From assembly GCA_023974075.1 (NCBI GenBank), contig CM043800.1, positions 34,325,959 through 34,389,958 on the forward strand: a stretch of 64,000 nucleotides of DNA, given 5' to 3'. The first letter of the stretch is position 1. Every line of letters begins with the position of its first letter. The position numbers were made by a program, and so were the translations under genes. Shown in pieces: positions 1 to 11,699 of this stretch. The notes beneath the pieces are model-generated. The model ran no database searches, was not told the DNA's origin, and saw nothing but the letters and a program-made list of their open reading frames with translations. Source of the stretch: Chaenocephalus aceratus (Eukaryota; Chordata; Actinopteri; Perciformes; Channichthyidae).

Positions 1-1195
1 GTGAGAACTGTGTCACACTGTTTTGTCTCATGGTTTGACAAGAGCCTTCGCCATTCTGCTCTGTCAATATAGGGCAGATCCACCGGGGGAACGGGCTGAA
101 TACATGAGCCGCTTGCAGGAGAGCCTTTTGATGCAGCGACGTCCTCTGGGGCTTTCTGAATTCTGTTTGTGTAACAGAGACATGCTGTGTGTGTGTGTGG
201 GGGGGGGGGGTGTAAGGGTCAACAAAGACTGATGATAGTCTGACGTAATAGGACCCAATGAGGAGGATAAACAGAAGGGCGGCCCGACTGTCATATCAGC
301 TTCGATTAATGTACAGAAGAGGAGCTCTATTGATGTCGTTATCGTGGTTAGTGGTAGTGGTTTGGCCATGCGAGCCTGCTTGCATCTTTATATGGGTGTA
401 TGTGTGCTGAAGTATAAGTACACTGCTTCTGTCGTGTATCATTTCTTTCCATCTCCTCCAGTTGATCTGAAAATAATTTGCAAGGTTATACAAAATGACC
501 GAGTAATTTATATTTGTATCAGTTAACGTCAGATGATTAAACCACCATTTGCTCCTGTGGTTTTCAAACTGCTCTATTGATCTATATTGAAAGTCAGGCT
601 GATTGTGTTCGTGCCCAGGGGCCCAACAGGGCAGGGAACACATGTCAGCCTTTGTGCGAATTGACAGTAAGATTTCACATTGCAAAGGGCAAAAAGCACA
701 AAGTATTTCTGACAAACTGAAGGAATATTCTCTTTGAAGTTATCAACAGAAGAAACTATTGTGGCACCTTCAAAGGGTTGATTTGTGTTTGTCCCCTCAG
801 GCTTTCCGTAGGATGGTTACAGGAGGTCTTTTGCTCTGTATGACACTGTGCAATATGGGCCCAAGAACGAATAAAGACGTCTGTGTGGTCACTCGACCTC
901 CAAAAGCTATGAAGAGAGGGGAGCCTTTTACACATCCATACCCAGGAGACCATCATCTCATAGGCCGTGTATGACTTAGAGCGACGCTGGTGCATAATCT
1001 GCAGCTCATTAGCATTCTATGCCCGTTCATCTCTTCACTCTCCATTACCGGATCACTCTCTGAGCCGTCGCTTTGCAAAAGGACCCCATTTACTGTAAAC
1101 AGAAGTGATCAGAGTCGCTTTGCCGCAGGACCCACAACAACTTTGTCAATGAATACGCAGGGACATACAAATAAAATAAAAATATATAATATATT
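1..1195. other. Upstream flank, nothing recognised
   Basis: Unique-looking sequence with a short GT/G run near 186-212. Open frames are short on both strands and show no recognisable protein motif. Confidence 0.5.
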
Positions 1196-1640
1196 TGGGG
1201 ACGGGTGGCGCAGTGGTCTGTGCATCTGATCATCAGATCAAGGGGGGTGCTGAGGAACTCCGGTTCGAAACCCGCTCCTGCCGCCACTGCGTCAGGCCGT
1301 TGTGTCCTTGGGCAAGACACTTCACCCGGATTTGCTCCTGTGGGTCCACAGTACATGTATGATACCAATGTGTACTTGTAAAAGCGCCTCGATGACTTCG
1401 AGGCGTAAAGATGGACGGTGTGGCGCAATGCGCTGTGCAATGATCATCGGATCAAGGGGTGAAACCTGCTGCGTCTGTAAAGCCGGTGTGTCCTTGGGCA
1501 AGACACTTCACCTGAACTTGCTCCTGTGGGTATTGTCCACAGTGACCATTGCATGTATAAAACATATGTGGAATGTGTATCTGTAAAGCGATTTGAGCAC
1601 TGGAAAAGCGCTATAATACATTTAAGGAATTATTATTATT
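1195..1640 (+). mobile_element. tRNA-derived SINE, dimeric, with L2-like tail
   Basis: The first unit has a box A-like GGTGGCGCAGTGG and box B-like GGTTCGAAACC at the spacing of a tRNA promoter, followed by a body segment TGTCCTTGGGCAAGACACTT. A second, degraded unit starts near 1415 (GTGTGGCGCAATGCGC), has lost box B, repeats the body segment at about 1489-1508, and ends in a LINE2-type tail (AAAGCGCTATAATAC) and an ATT repeat. This is transcribed-type SINE architecture, not a tRNA gene: the rest cannot fold as a tRNA. Confidence 0.8.
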
Positions 1641-1798
1641 ATTATAGGGTTGTGCTGTGGAGAAAAAAACAGACAATTTAGCCGTGCATATATCTCTGAT
1701 TTTCCCAAGTTAGTGTGTAAAACAGTAGGTGATAAACTGACTTTATAGCGGCTCTGATTGTTGGTGTGGGTAAACAACTCTGCAGAGTGTTGTTTATA

Positions 1799-2506
1799 GA
1801 GAACCGCAGTGACGCGTCCTAAAACCCGGAAGTAAACTTCTTCCGGTTCCTTCGTCAAAAAACCAATGCAATTTCTCCATAGGGTTTTGGAAAATAGCTC
1901 GAAATAAGGTCTGTGGTTGAAACACATTTAAGAGACGGATCACGTTTTGTTCAGCCGGATAATCTCCACATGTCTATCCTACTTTTATAATTTTCTAATC
2001 ATAAATCTAGTCACCAGAAGCAAAATGCTAACGTTATGCTATAAACTAACTACAGCAGGGTCGCTGCTTCAACGTCACGCCAACTTAAGATCCATATTCA
2101 AACATACATAATCTAAATTGTAGAAGTTGAAGCTTTTGTTTGAACAGTTTGCAGGAGGCAGGGACTTGCTTTCAAGCAGAACAGGGCAAACACACTTAGC
2201 GGAGTGTTTACGAGTTTGGTGTAATGACGTAAAACGGCCTGGACAACTTCTGTAGTCCTATTCAGCCGCATGTTAACAACCATCGTTTTTCAGACATGTA
2301 AATTCTTCAAAAATCACCAGCGGGGTCACTGATGTATTTAATGTCGTAGAACAAAACGTGATCTGTCTCTTCAATTTGTGTCGAACACAGACCTTATTTC
2401 GAGCTATTTTCCAAAACCCTATGGAGAAATTGTATTGCTTTTTGTCGAAGGAACCGGACGTGGTAAAAATGCTAACTTAGTTCCGAGTTTTAGGACTGCG
2501 GTTCTC
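1799..2506. mobile_element. Fold-back non-autonomous DNA element, copy 1
   Basis: The ends are inverted copies of each other: GAGAACCGCAGT at the left, ACTGCGGTTCTC at the right. The arms continue for about 170 bp, including the paired TCTCCATAGGGTTTTGGAAA and its complement at about 2409-2429, and the paired GATCACGTTTTGTTC and its complement. The central 380 bp is non-coding. A second copy lies at about 12035-12695. Superfamily is not assigned; no clear target-site duplication was seen. Confidence 0.8.
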
Positions 2507-4436
2507 AATTGGCTGCAGTATTAGCAGATTGCCGTTATCTCAGCCTATGGCGTTTAGTTGGCCTCCATTGTCCAGCAACAGGTTGGACATTTGAAAGATA
2601 AGTATGGGCGCTGGAAAAGGGCGACAATGGAGGAGGGGAGAGATGATGAAAAAAAAGAGAGCGCTTTTGTTCGTTGTTATTGTACAGCTCACAATGACCT
2701 CAGTGTCTGACAAGTGTCATGGGAGAGAGGGATGAGCGGAGTTAGAGACAGAAGTGACAGATGATGCAGGATTGTAAACGGTAAATAATCCCAGTAGAGG
2801 GAGTCGAGAGGGGGCATAATGGAAAGGATGCCGAGGAAGGCAGGAGGAGTGGGAAGTCAATTATGCGGGGAATAGTGTATGTCAGAAATGTGTGGCCTCC
2901 TGAAAATGCAGCACTCTGCACGTGATCGCAGTGAAACATCCCATGATGACATTTAATCGAGATTTTCCCGAGAATAAATTGCATGTAATTATTTAAATTC
3001 CCCATCTGGGGTTATCATGCTGCATATTCCTTCCACTTGTTTGATTCTGCCCACATACAAATTGTACTTAAATACATCGCTGCATTTGCACCCTCTCACA
3101 CACCTGCGGACTCACACTCCCAAGTGCACACAAAGGCACACTTATCTCCCCTGCCTCCCTTTGTGTGTGTGCTGGCCTGGTGAACACACGGTAACTCACT
3201 CGTGTTTGTGACAGTAGAAGTTGACACCCTTCCCATGAGCATCTTGTCACGATGAATGGCCCTCGGCACAATGAGAGGTCGGCCCCTCACTTGGCCGGTC
3301 CTTCCGCTAACTGCATCCCTGCCGATACTCAGGACCCCTCGCCTAACCCCTTCTCCATTCCTTGAGTTGAATTCAAATCATGCAGCCTGCTTGATGAATC
3401 CGTTGTTACCAAAGCACTTCACGGGGAGAGCTAAATGCGGGCTGAGTTAATGGGGGCTCAGGACCAAATGGCTCCTCTTCAGCCTCTCTCATTGCTCATG
3501 TTCATCCTTAGCTCTGCTTCTTTCTCGTGTCTCCCACCACTCGTTCTGTTTGTGTTCTCCTCCCCCTAGGGTTAGGATACATAATCTTTCTACCTCTTCC
3601 TTGTGTCTGATGAAGATTCCCTCCATCTCTCTCCGACGCCTTTCATCTTCTCTGTGTTTTTATTTCTCTCCCACAGCCTCCCTCTCTCCGTCTCTCTGTG
3701 TTTTCCTTTCCTCCATCTGTCATCGCAGATTACCTCTCCTCGGTCTCACCTTGTCAGCAGTGCTCTGTCTCTGTTCGTAGATCTCCTTCAACAACCTCCA
3801 TCTCTATTTGCATGCTCTTTTTCTTTGCCTCTCATACTCATCGGCCACTCCATACACTTCTCACTCCTCCAGTGTGTGTTGGGTGTCATGGTGACGCTTG
3901 TCTTGTCTCCGCAGGCAGCTTTCATCAGCACTGGCCTTCGAGGAGCACACACACTCGCTGGCATGCACACACACATACATCTTAAGATCCTGACACGAAG
4001 CAGCGGGGGGGGGGGTTGATCTCTTTGGGATAATTTTGGCCCCGGGGCTGTGACATTATCAAAGTGCTCTCTTCAATGTAGAACCCCTGTGTTGTTGTGT
4101 GTGTCCATGCTATGACACCACGCAGGGATGTCAGCTATTATATTTGCATTAGCACTCAGATTCCAGTGTATTAGAGTATGTCCTTGAGTGCTTTCATACA
4201 GTGTAGAACACCATCATTCTTTTCTTTACACTTGATCTGTGTGTGGCTATTATGTGTCTGTCCTTGTGCTCCAATATAGGAGTCATCAATTTGAATTGTG
4301 GTTCCTTCGTTGTGTGTGTGTGTGTGTTTCCATTTTTAACCCCTTCCCTTTCCTGTCCTCTCTTTGAACCTTTCTCCAGTGTTTTCTACAGCAACCACCG
4401 GACACAAGGACCATACCAATTAGATTCTAGGAAGAC
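2507..4436. other. Intergenic sequence, strand-biased composition
   Basis: A purine-rich stretch (about 2600-2850) and pyrimidine-rich stretches (about 3480-3800). No repeats with defined ends, no exon-like frame. Confidence 0.5.

Positions 4437-4489
<53 letters not shown>
4437..4489. repeat. (CA)n microsatellite
   Basis: Uninterrupted CA dinucleotide run of about 50 bp. Confidence 0.95.
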
Positions 4490-4491
<2 letters not shown>

Positions 4492-4982
4492 GTGCACCAT
4501 GTTCATACGTTTCAGTTTTTAATGATTTTGAACCAAAAGCACCCAGAGTTTTATTGGGAGGAACACAGCAGATGACTTTTAACTGACATTCAGTTGGATG
4601 ATTTGCTCCCAAGCATTCTAAAGCTGCACTGTTTCCTCCTGCCAGAGAAAATTGTTCACCACAGTTTACAGCAAACCAAGGTCCTCCTGTGGCCAAACAA
4701 CGCTGAATACCGCTTCTGCTAATAGATGGAGATGTGAAAATGAGGAGGAAAGGCAGGAGCTGCTGAATTAACTGTGGATCAGCCCTCCAAGACGCGCTGG
4801 AAGTAATCAACAAGAAAATTAAAAAAACGTATTGGTTCTGCACATGCTGTTTTAATATCCAGTATTCAAGAAGAGTTTTACCGTTGTTTTTTTACATGTA
4901 ATCCTATTAAAAGGACTGAAAAGGAAAATAATGAATACCTAACAAGCATTTTTCTCACACATATTTAAGATGTGGACACTGT

Positions 4983-5033
4983 ACACACACACACACACAC
5001 ACACACATCCACCCACCCACCCACCCACCCACA
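4983..5033. repeat. (CA)n followed by (ACCC)n microsatellite
   Basis: CA run to about 5008, then about six ACCC units. It abuts the dispersed repeat at 5034. Confidence 0.9.
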
Positions 5034-5272
5034 TACCATGTATACATCACTTCAGGGGACATTACATTGACTTACATGCATTTCCTGGAGACTTATCCTA
5101 ACCTTAACCATAACCAACACATGCCTATCCCTAACCCTTACCCTTACCCTAACCCTACCCTAAAATTAATGATTCCCCTCATGGGGACCTCCATTTTGTC
5201 CCCATAAGGGAGGCAAGTTTACACGTGACTGTGTAATCAAATGTAGGTCCCCACAAGTATAGTAATGCTAGG
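5034..5272 (-). repeat. Dispersed GT-associated repeat, diverged inverted copy
   Basis: It is the reverse complement, with many substitutions, of the pair at 16139-16378 and 16541-16780. Shared landmarks are CCATGTATACATCACTTCAG, the AATGCATTTCC region, a CCTAACC-rich centre, and CCCCACAAGTATAGTAATGC. Like the others it is bounded on both sides by CA/GT dinucleotide runs. Confidence 0.85.
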
Positions 5273-5275
5273 CCA

Positions 5276-6450
5276 CACACACACACACACCACACACATG
5301 CAGGAGCACACTGGGGCATGAACACCTGTGAGATGAAGAGAACGACAAGAACGGCATGAAAGGCAGATAATTGCGTCATGTGGAGGAGATGAAACACAGG
5401 ACACAAAGATGGATAACAGAGTGAAACAGATTATGAATACCCAGCAAGAAGCAGAATGTGACAAACCGATAAGAAACGGCATGATGCGTGATGACATGAA
5501 GAAGGGCAGGGGAGTGAAGGAGGCAGTGGAAAATGAGTCAAGGAGAGGTAGCATGATGGAGGAAGGAGGGGGGGGGACAGGAAGAGAGTTTATGGTATTG
5601 AACAAGAAAGAATAAAGAGGGGGATAGGGAGGAAGAGGGGTTGGTGAAGCGATGAGGCGAAAAAGCACAGCACACCAGGGAGAGGAAGAAGTGATGGAAG
5701 AGCCACAGCTGAGGCACAGGGGGAGAGAGAGGGGAGGGGATGGAGTGACACACAAATCACGAGGTTCCTGCTGCCTGAAACGATGGCATGGTAACATATA
5801 ACACGGTGTTTGACGGACCCATGAGCTCGTCACACTTGTGCACAAACATTTTATTGGAATTAGCCCTTACCCCTTGAGTAAAAAGTGCTGCCAGGTCCAG
5901 AAATGTCTTTGTCACCAGCGTAACAAAAAATGCTAAGATTGTGTTTTCTTCCTCGATGTAGAAACACTGGAGTTTCCTGAGTAACTTAAAGATAACTTTG
6001 GGGTTTATGTTATTTGAACGTTGTTAATGCCTCTAAATGCTACAATACCCATGAGCCTCAGCCACATCACAATGGGGGAATAAAATGCTTTAGCAAATAT
6101 TTGTAAAAAGGACCTTAAGAGAAGGCCTATGGGAGTGACCTGACCTGACCTGACCTGGAAACAAATAATTACCATATGTGAAGAATATATCCTAACGTTA
6201 TCCACAATCCATTTTGCAGATTTAAACTGCTGAATGTATTATTACATTTCCTTAGTGTATTTTTAGGTGTTATTTTTAACTTCCATCTACTAGTTCAAAA
6301 AATATAAAATATGGCTCATCAATTATCTGTTTCTCACCCAAATGAACATTTAGATTTGGTTTAAGTTGAATGTCTCACAATGCAAGTTTGTGCCTTTTGA
6401 TATTTTGTGAAGCAGTTGCTCATCTTTGCCACTGAATATTGAACCTTGAG
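5276..6450. other. Intergenic sequence
   Basis: A purine-rich stretch on the + strand at about 5400-5740 gives long but low-complexity open frames. Three TGACC units repeat near 6136-6155. Nothing else recognised. Confidence 0.5.
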
Positions 6451-7147
6451 AGTTCTCATTCATAACACTCCGTTCGATGTCTCACTATGGGATGCGCCTC
6501 GACGCGTATGCAAACAGAAGCATCAATCTCATTACGCCAATCCTGATTGGCTGGTGATCTTGACGTCTACGTCAGGGAATCCACCCACCCTTTAAGTAGC
6601 TTGCGCTACGTCGCAGCGTCATTCAAACACCTCTTCTCGGTTCAGAGCACATCTCGAATATCAGTAGCCGGGCTAGCTTAACGGTCCACAGACTGAACCC
6701 AAGCTAACATTCGGTGGACGGGCGCTTGCCGGTTACTTTTTTGCTTTGCAGAAGAATTGAACAAATATTAACACACCAGTTAATATTGTAATCTGCCCTG
6801 CCGTTTTTTCTTTCGAAATAACGGTAAGGTTTGATTTTTTCTTAAAACAGTAACATACCTGTTGCTAGTTTATCCCTCCGCGCCGACACCACAGCGAGCG
6901 GGGACGGACTCTTCTCTCCCTCACACCAGAGGAGACGGAGATAAGAAAGATATTAACACACCAGTTAATATTTTTTAAAGAAAAATCTACCCCGTCGTTT
7001 TTTCCTTTCGGAATAACGATAAGGTTGGATTTTTCTCGGTAACATACCTGTTACTAGCTTGTCCCTCCGCCAAACGAGGATGGACCCTTCTCTCCCTCAC
7101 ACCAGAGGAGTCGGAGGCTCGGCTCTGCGGCTGCGGGTTTAGGATCA

Positions 7148-7206
7148 CACCAGGTCTGCTCACACCAGGTCTGCTCACACCAGGTCTGCTCACACCAGGT
7201 CTGCTC
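7148..7206 (+). repeat. Minisatellite, 15-bp unit x about 4
   Basis: GGTCTGCTCACACCA is repeated four times in tandem without visible change, inside the DIRS-like element just before the recombinase remnant. Confidence 0.9.
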
Positions 7207-7375
7207 GTCCTGCCTTGGGCTGGAACACGCCCAGGAAGCTATCGATACCCCCGGTTCGTGCGGGCATTGTGCCCGCTTCACCATCAAGAGCCTCCGCCGA
7301 CGGCTAGCGCGCCAAGCTAGCCTGTCGGGACGGGACCCCTTCATATCCGTTGATTCGCCGGCCGGCAATCAGGAC

Positions 7376-8142
7376 ATGGTGGCGACCGCCGCGGAGATTG
7401 AGCCCCGCGCTGTGTCAGGCTGTGACCCTGTTTCCAGGTCACTGGTGCCCTTATGGGACTTGGCAGTGGTTTTAGATGGGCTCACTCGACCTCCATTTGA
7501 ACCCCTGGAAGAAGCTGACATGAAACACTTGTAACTGAAGACAGTGCTGTTACTGGCTCTGGCATCTGCCAAGCGAGTCAGTGACATTCATGCGCTCTCT
7601 GTACATCCTTCATGCACTCAGTTTGCCCCGGGGCAGACGAGAGTGTTGCTGAAGCCCAACCCTGCCTTTGTACCTAAGGTGGTTGGCTCATGTACCCCCA
7701 TTGACATTGAGGCATTTCCTCCGCCGCTGTGTTCCTCTGAGGAACAGCGGCCGAATTTGCTGTGCCCAGTTCGTGCTTTACGCATCTATATGGACAGGTC
7801 AAAAGAGTTTCGATGCAATGACCAACTCTTTGTATCCTGGGCTAACCTTCATAAGGGCAAGCCCGTTACCAGGCAACGGCTCTCCCACTGGATTGTGGAA
7901 GCGATTGCTCTGGCTTATACGAGTCAGGGTTTGCAGGCACCAACGGGCCTGCATGCTCATTCTACTTGTGGACTGGCTACATCCTGGGCTTTGTTCAAGG
8001 GTGTTTCCATCCAAGACATTTGTGCAGCAGCGAGCTGTCCTCACCGCTCACTTTTGTCCGCTTTTACAGGCTGGACGTCTCTGCTCCAAGTGTGGCCCGC
8101 GCAGTGCTGGGTCCCGTGTTGAGACAGGGTTCTACCTGTTAA
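7376..8142 (+). pseudogene. DIRS-type tyrosine recombinase, broken
   Basis: The recombinase inserts DIRS DNA circles into the genome. The frame from ATG 7376 gives family-like sequence (PPFEPLEEADMKHL), hits TAA at 7532-7534, then continues LKTVLLLALASAKRVSDIHA (catalytic Arg region), NLLCPVRALRIYMD, and HAHSTCGLATSWAL. In the last motif the usual H-x-x-R arginine is Cys (TGT at 7967-7969, a C-to-T change from CGT). A one-base loss near 8036-8040 then shifts the frame; the tyrosine motif SPLTFVRFYRLDV is intact in the next frame (Tyr codon 8065-8067), ending at TAA 8140-8142. Three lesions mean it is inactive. The family call is by recall, without a search. Confidence 0.85.
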
Positions 8143-8540
8143 ATTCTGGTTGTTTTGGTGATTTTCGAGATAAGCATGTCTAGCAATACGGGAGTTTCAA
8201 TATCCCATAGTGAGACATCGAACGGAGTGTTATGAATGAGAACTATAGGTTACTTACGTAACCCCAGTACTCAGAGTAACATGAAGTGAGATGTCTCACC
8301 AGACGGCCCTTCTTGCTATGGCGAAGCGAGAAGAGGTGCTTATTTTGAATGACGCTGCGATGTAGCGCAAGCTACTTAAAGGGTGGGTGAAAGATTCCCT
8401 GACGCTGACGTCAAGATCACCAGCCAATCAGGATTGGCGTAATGAGATTGATGCTTCTGCATACGCGTTGAGGCGCATCCCATAGTGAGATCTCACTTCA
8501 TGTTACTCTGAGATCTGGGGTTACGTAAGTAACCTATAGT

Positions 8541-10189
8541 TTTTATGCATATCCCCATCTGCTAGTCCCCTACCGTTGTCTTTGCAGAATATGAACTGGA
8601 TGTGGTGTAAAGCTGAAATAACGGCAGAGAGAGAGGGAGAGTCAGACTGCTGAAAGGCACAGACAGAGGGAGGCTGGTAGTTTGCCAGAGGATTATCAGG
8701 CTGATTTACAGCAGATTTGCCCACACGGACAATTGGATCAAAGGCTTGATCGGGGCCAGTGGTCAGCCTAAATCTATCTGGTAGAGTGAGGGATTCAATT
8801 TCAGCTAACACTGTGAAGCTCTCCAAATCATGTCAAACATGTCTGATAATTATTACCCAACATCTGTACGGATCATGACCAAATCCTTTCCCGGATTTAG
8901 TCCCAACGGCATATCCGACAGCAACCAGCGAGAGTTTATTATTCTGTGAGGTGAGGCTGATCCTCTGCTTCCATTGTTCTGATTCTGGTTCTGAGTAGAG
9001 GTCATATATTCAGTGTCACATGATCATTTTAGAGTAGATTGTCGCTGGATAATGTTGTTTGTTTAAATGTGTGCCTCTCTTCTTTACATTTGTATATATA
9101 GAAATGTTGGATAAACCCCTTGAGATGCACCATCTCGGTTTCAAGGGGGTCCCGACAAAAGTAACGTCTTAGAGACATACATGAACAAAATAACAGAAAG
9201 CAAAGCAGGACAAACGGGGACACACCATGTGCAGTCTGTCAGGTAAAATGCATGAAGGAATACATACTATCATTACAATTTGATAGACAGTAGTGTGTAA
9301 TAGATCAGTTTCATCAATAACAAGAGCAGACCAGCTGAAAGTGAGATAATAATGCATGCTTCAACAAACCCAATGATGCAAGGGATCTAATAGTAGCTGG
9401 TAGTGAGGTTTTCTCAATGGTGTGTTAAAACAGCCGCCATCAGATGAAGATGCCATTTCTGCTGCATTTTTACTACGCTTGCAAAACAACTTGCAAAGAC
9501 TTGAGAATTGCCTGCAAGAGAAAATGTATCACAGTAAAACACCAAGCCCTGATTTGGTTTGTTATAGTTCTGTTTTATCATCATCTCATTGTGCCAGATT
9601 CCCCAGCTTGAGTGCTTTCATATCACTGCGCCACATTGTGCTTCGCTTACTGTCAATCACCTGACATCCAGAAGAAAGACAATTCTCCGGCGGGACGTAA
9701 TCCCTCCCGAAACATGTTGCAACACAAACACTGTTACAATCACAAATATTATCACTGCCATGGTTTTCTTTTTATTTGAGGCATCTTTTTTTAGCAGGGA
9801 TACAAAGCGACATTTCAAGATTTGACAAGAAAATGAAAAGGTCTTTGGTGGAATGTAAACTGAGGAGGGAATTGCACAAATATCTGTAACTTCTAAATGA
9901 TTCATTTTATGTGAGTTGCATTTCATCCTTCTTTAATCTCTTTAGGCCTCGTGATAGAAAACACAGTTCCTTGGTTTTATCTGGTCAATATAAAGAATAG
10001 GTTTGACAATCTTAGATAGGGAGGTGTAGAGCAGGCAAGAATGATGTTCGTCTGCTTTAACATCAATAACTATATAAAAATAACATATATCAACTATATC
10101 AAAATAAAATAACACACAGAGGGAAGAGCTGGGCAGAGAGAGGATGGTTTGTTCTGGAGGAACTGAAGCCACTCTTCCCCTCCCCCCTC
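8541..10189. other. Intergenic sequence
   Basis: Unique AT-rich sequence. A hairpin-like CCCCTTGAGATG with CATCTCGGTTTCAAGGGG at about 9115-9150 may be part of an old dispersed repeat. No gene recognised. Confidence 0.5.
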
Positions 10190-10330
10190 TCCTCTCCAAT
10201 CGCAGTCATTTTTCCCAGGGGAGCCTCTCACCTGATTGGCTGCCTGTCGGGGGCAGGCGACTCGGGTCCGGAGGTGAGCCGCCATTTCCTGATAGGTGGT
10301 TGCTAGGCGATGGATGTTAGTATTGATGTG
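10190..10330. promoter_or_regulatory. GC-rich promoter-like island with a possible minus-strand first exon
   Basis: A small CpG-containing block in otherwise AT-rich DNA. It holds a CCAAT box (GATTGG on +, so CCAAT on -), a YY1-like GCCGCCATTTCC, and an RFX X-box-like GTTGCTAGGCGATGG. On the minus strand an ATG at 10283-10285 in AAATGGCGGC context opens MAAHLRTRVACPRQAANQ and then meets CAG|GTGAGA, a near-perfect donor. On the plus strand GAG|GTGAGC (about 10271) is also a good donor. I could not identify a protein or further exons. Confidence 0.35.
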
Positions 10331-10396
10331 GAGAAAGGACCAGCTGTAAAGGATGATTGTGCATCGTTACTATGTTATGTTCATGCCATGGGGGGG

Positions 10397-10519
<123 letters not shown>

Positions 10520-10620
10520 AATCAGTATGGTAGCCTCCTGCAGGCAGAGCAGAATAATGACTGTTATTAACCAACCAGGGTTAACTTAGGTCGTTTAACT
10601 GGAACCCGTCCATCTATATC

Positions 10621-10622
10621 AC

Positions 10623-10685
<63 letters not shown>
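10621..10685. repeat. (AC)n microsatellite
   Basis: About 64 bp of AC with one GC interruption. It lies in opposite orientation to the GT run 100 bp upstream, so the two could form an inverted pair. Confidence 0.95.
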
Positions 10686-10688
<3 letters not shown>

Positions 10689-11119
10689 CGGAAGCTGTGT
10701 ATAAGCGTGCAGGCCCCACGTAGAGCCTTATTAGGCCTGTTTGGGAGTGCTGCAGCTTAATTTAGCCCCCTGCTGGGGGTGTTATTCTCTTCATTAAAAT
10801 TGCCAACAGGTGTACTGGGATGCTCACATATAAAACGCCTGATAGCAGCAGTGTTAAACACATTAGTCATGCCAGTTGGGGTCCAATTCTTCTTCTTGTG
10901 GTGAGTCTTCTAAAAGGTCCCTAATTCCCCAAGTTCCCTCAAGCTACTCCACCACGTGCCGTTGAAGTGCAGCTGCATGAAGAGGTGAAATCTGGATGTA
11001 TTTGTTTTCTAAAGAGGAGAGGTGTATGAAATTCAGGCTGGTTAATTGCTCCGAGCTACTTGTGCTAATTTGGTTGATCCGCCGGCTGCGGCTTTGCAGA
11101 CTCTCCGTCCAATAGAGGG

Positions 11120-11290
<171 letters not shown>

Positions 11291-11699
11291 TGTGTGTTGA
11301 CTTAACTGTACACCGCACCGTGCACTATTGGCTTGTTGAAGCAGTTTGAGCCAGTATTTGCTTGTTAAAGGCAAACAGCACCCAGTAGCCCGCCCCACAA
11401 TTAACGAGGGAAAGAAAATCTCTTCGATGGATTGATAAATGTTTTCTTTCAATTTTGCTCAAGAGGGATAAACTCTCGACCATTGGTCCACTGCGGGCCC
11501 TGTGTGATGTGTGAAGGTAGGGGGAAGACATTTGACAGCTTTTCACATGAATTGTAATCATTAAGCTCCTAATAATCAACCAACGTCCAGTTGAAAAACA
11601 AATGGTTGGTTTGGAGACATTAGCCTTCGAGGTCTGCCAAGAGTGCATAATTGCAAACCTCTCTTCTTATTAAAAGTATCATTTTAATATATATATATA

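Larger units (their letters stand above)
6451..8540 (+). mobile_element. DIRS-like tyrosine-recombinase retroelement, internally deleted
   Basis: The left arm (6451 to about 6640) and right arm (about 8341-8540) are inverted repeats, e.g. CACCCTTTAAGTAGCTTGCG against its complement near 8363. Between them lie a direct duplication of about 170 bp (from about 6768 and 6950), a four-copy 15-bp repeat (about 7148-7206) and a broken tyrosine recombinase (7376-8142). At 8201-8300 is an internal complementary region: 41 bases exactly complementary to the left end (6451-6491), followed by the complement of the right end. Both ends share AGT. This is the DIRS diagnostic layout. At 2.1 kb, gag, reverse transcriptase and RNase H are missing. 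Confidence 0.85.

Noticed and set aside
1200..1275. tRNA gene with A and B boxes
   Set aside because: Only the promoter boxes are tRNA-like; acceptor and anticodon stems do not form, and the SINE body follows.
5100..5165. True interstitial telomere array (CCCTAA-like)
   Set aside because: The units are irregular and belong to the 240-bp dispersed repeat; this is not a telomere block.
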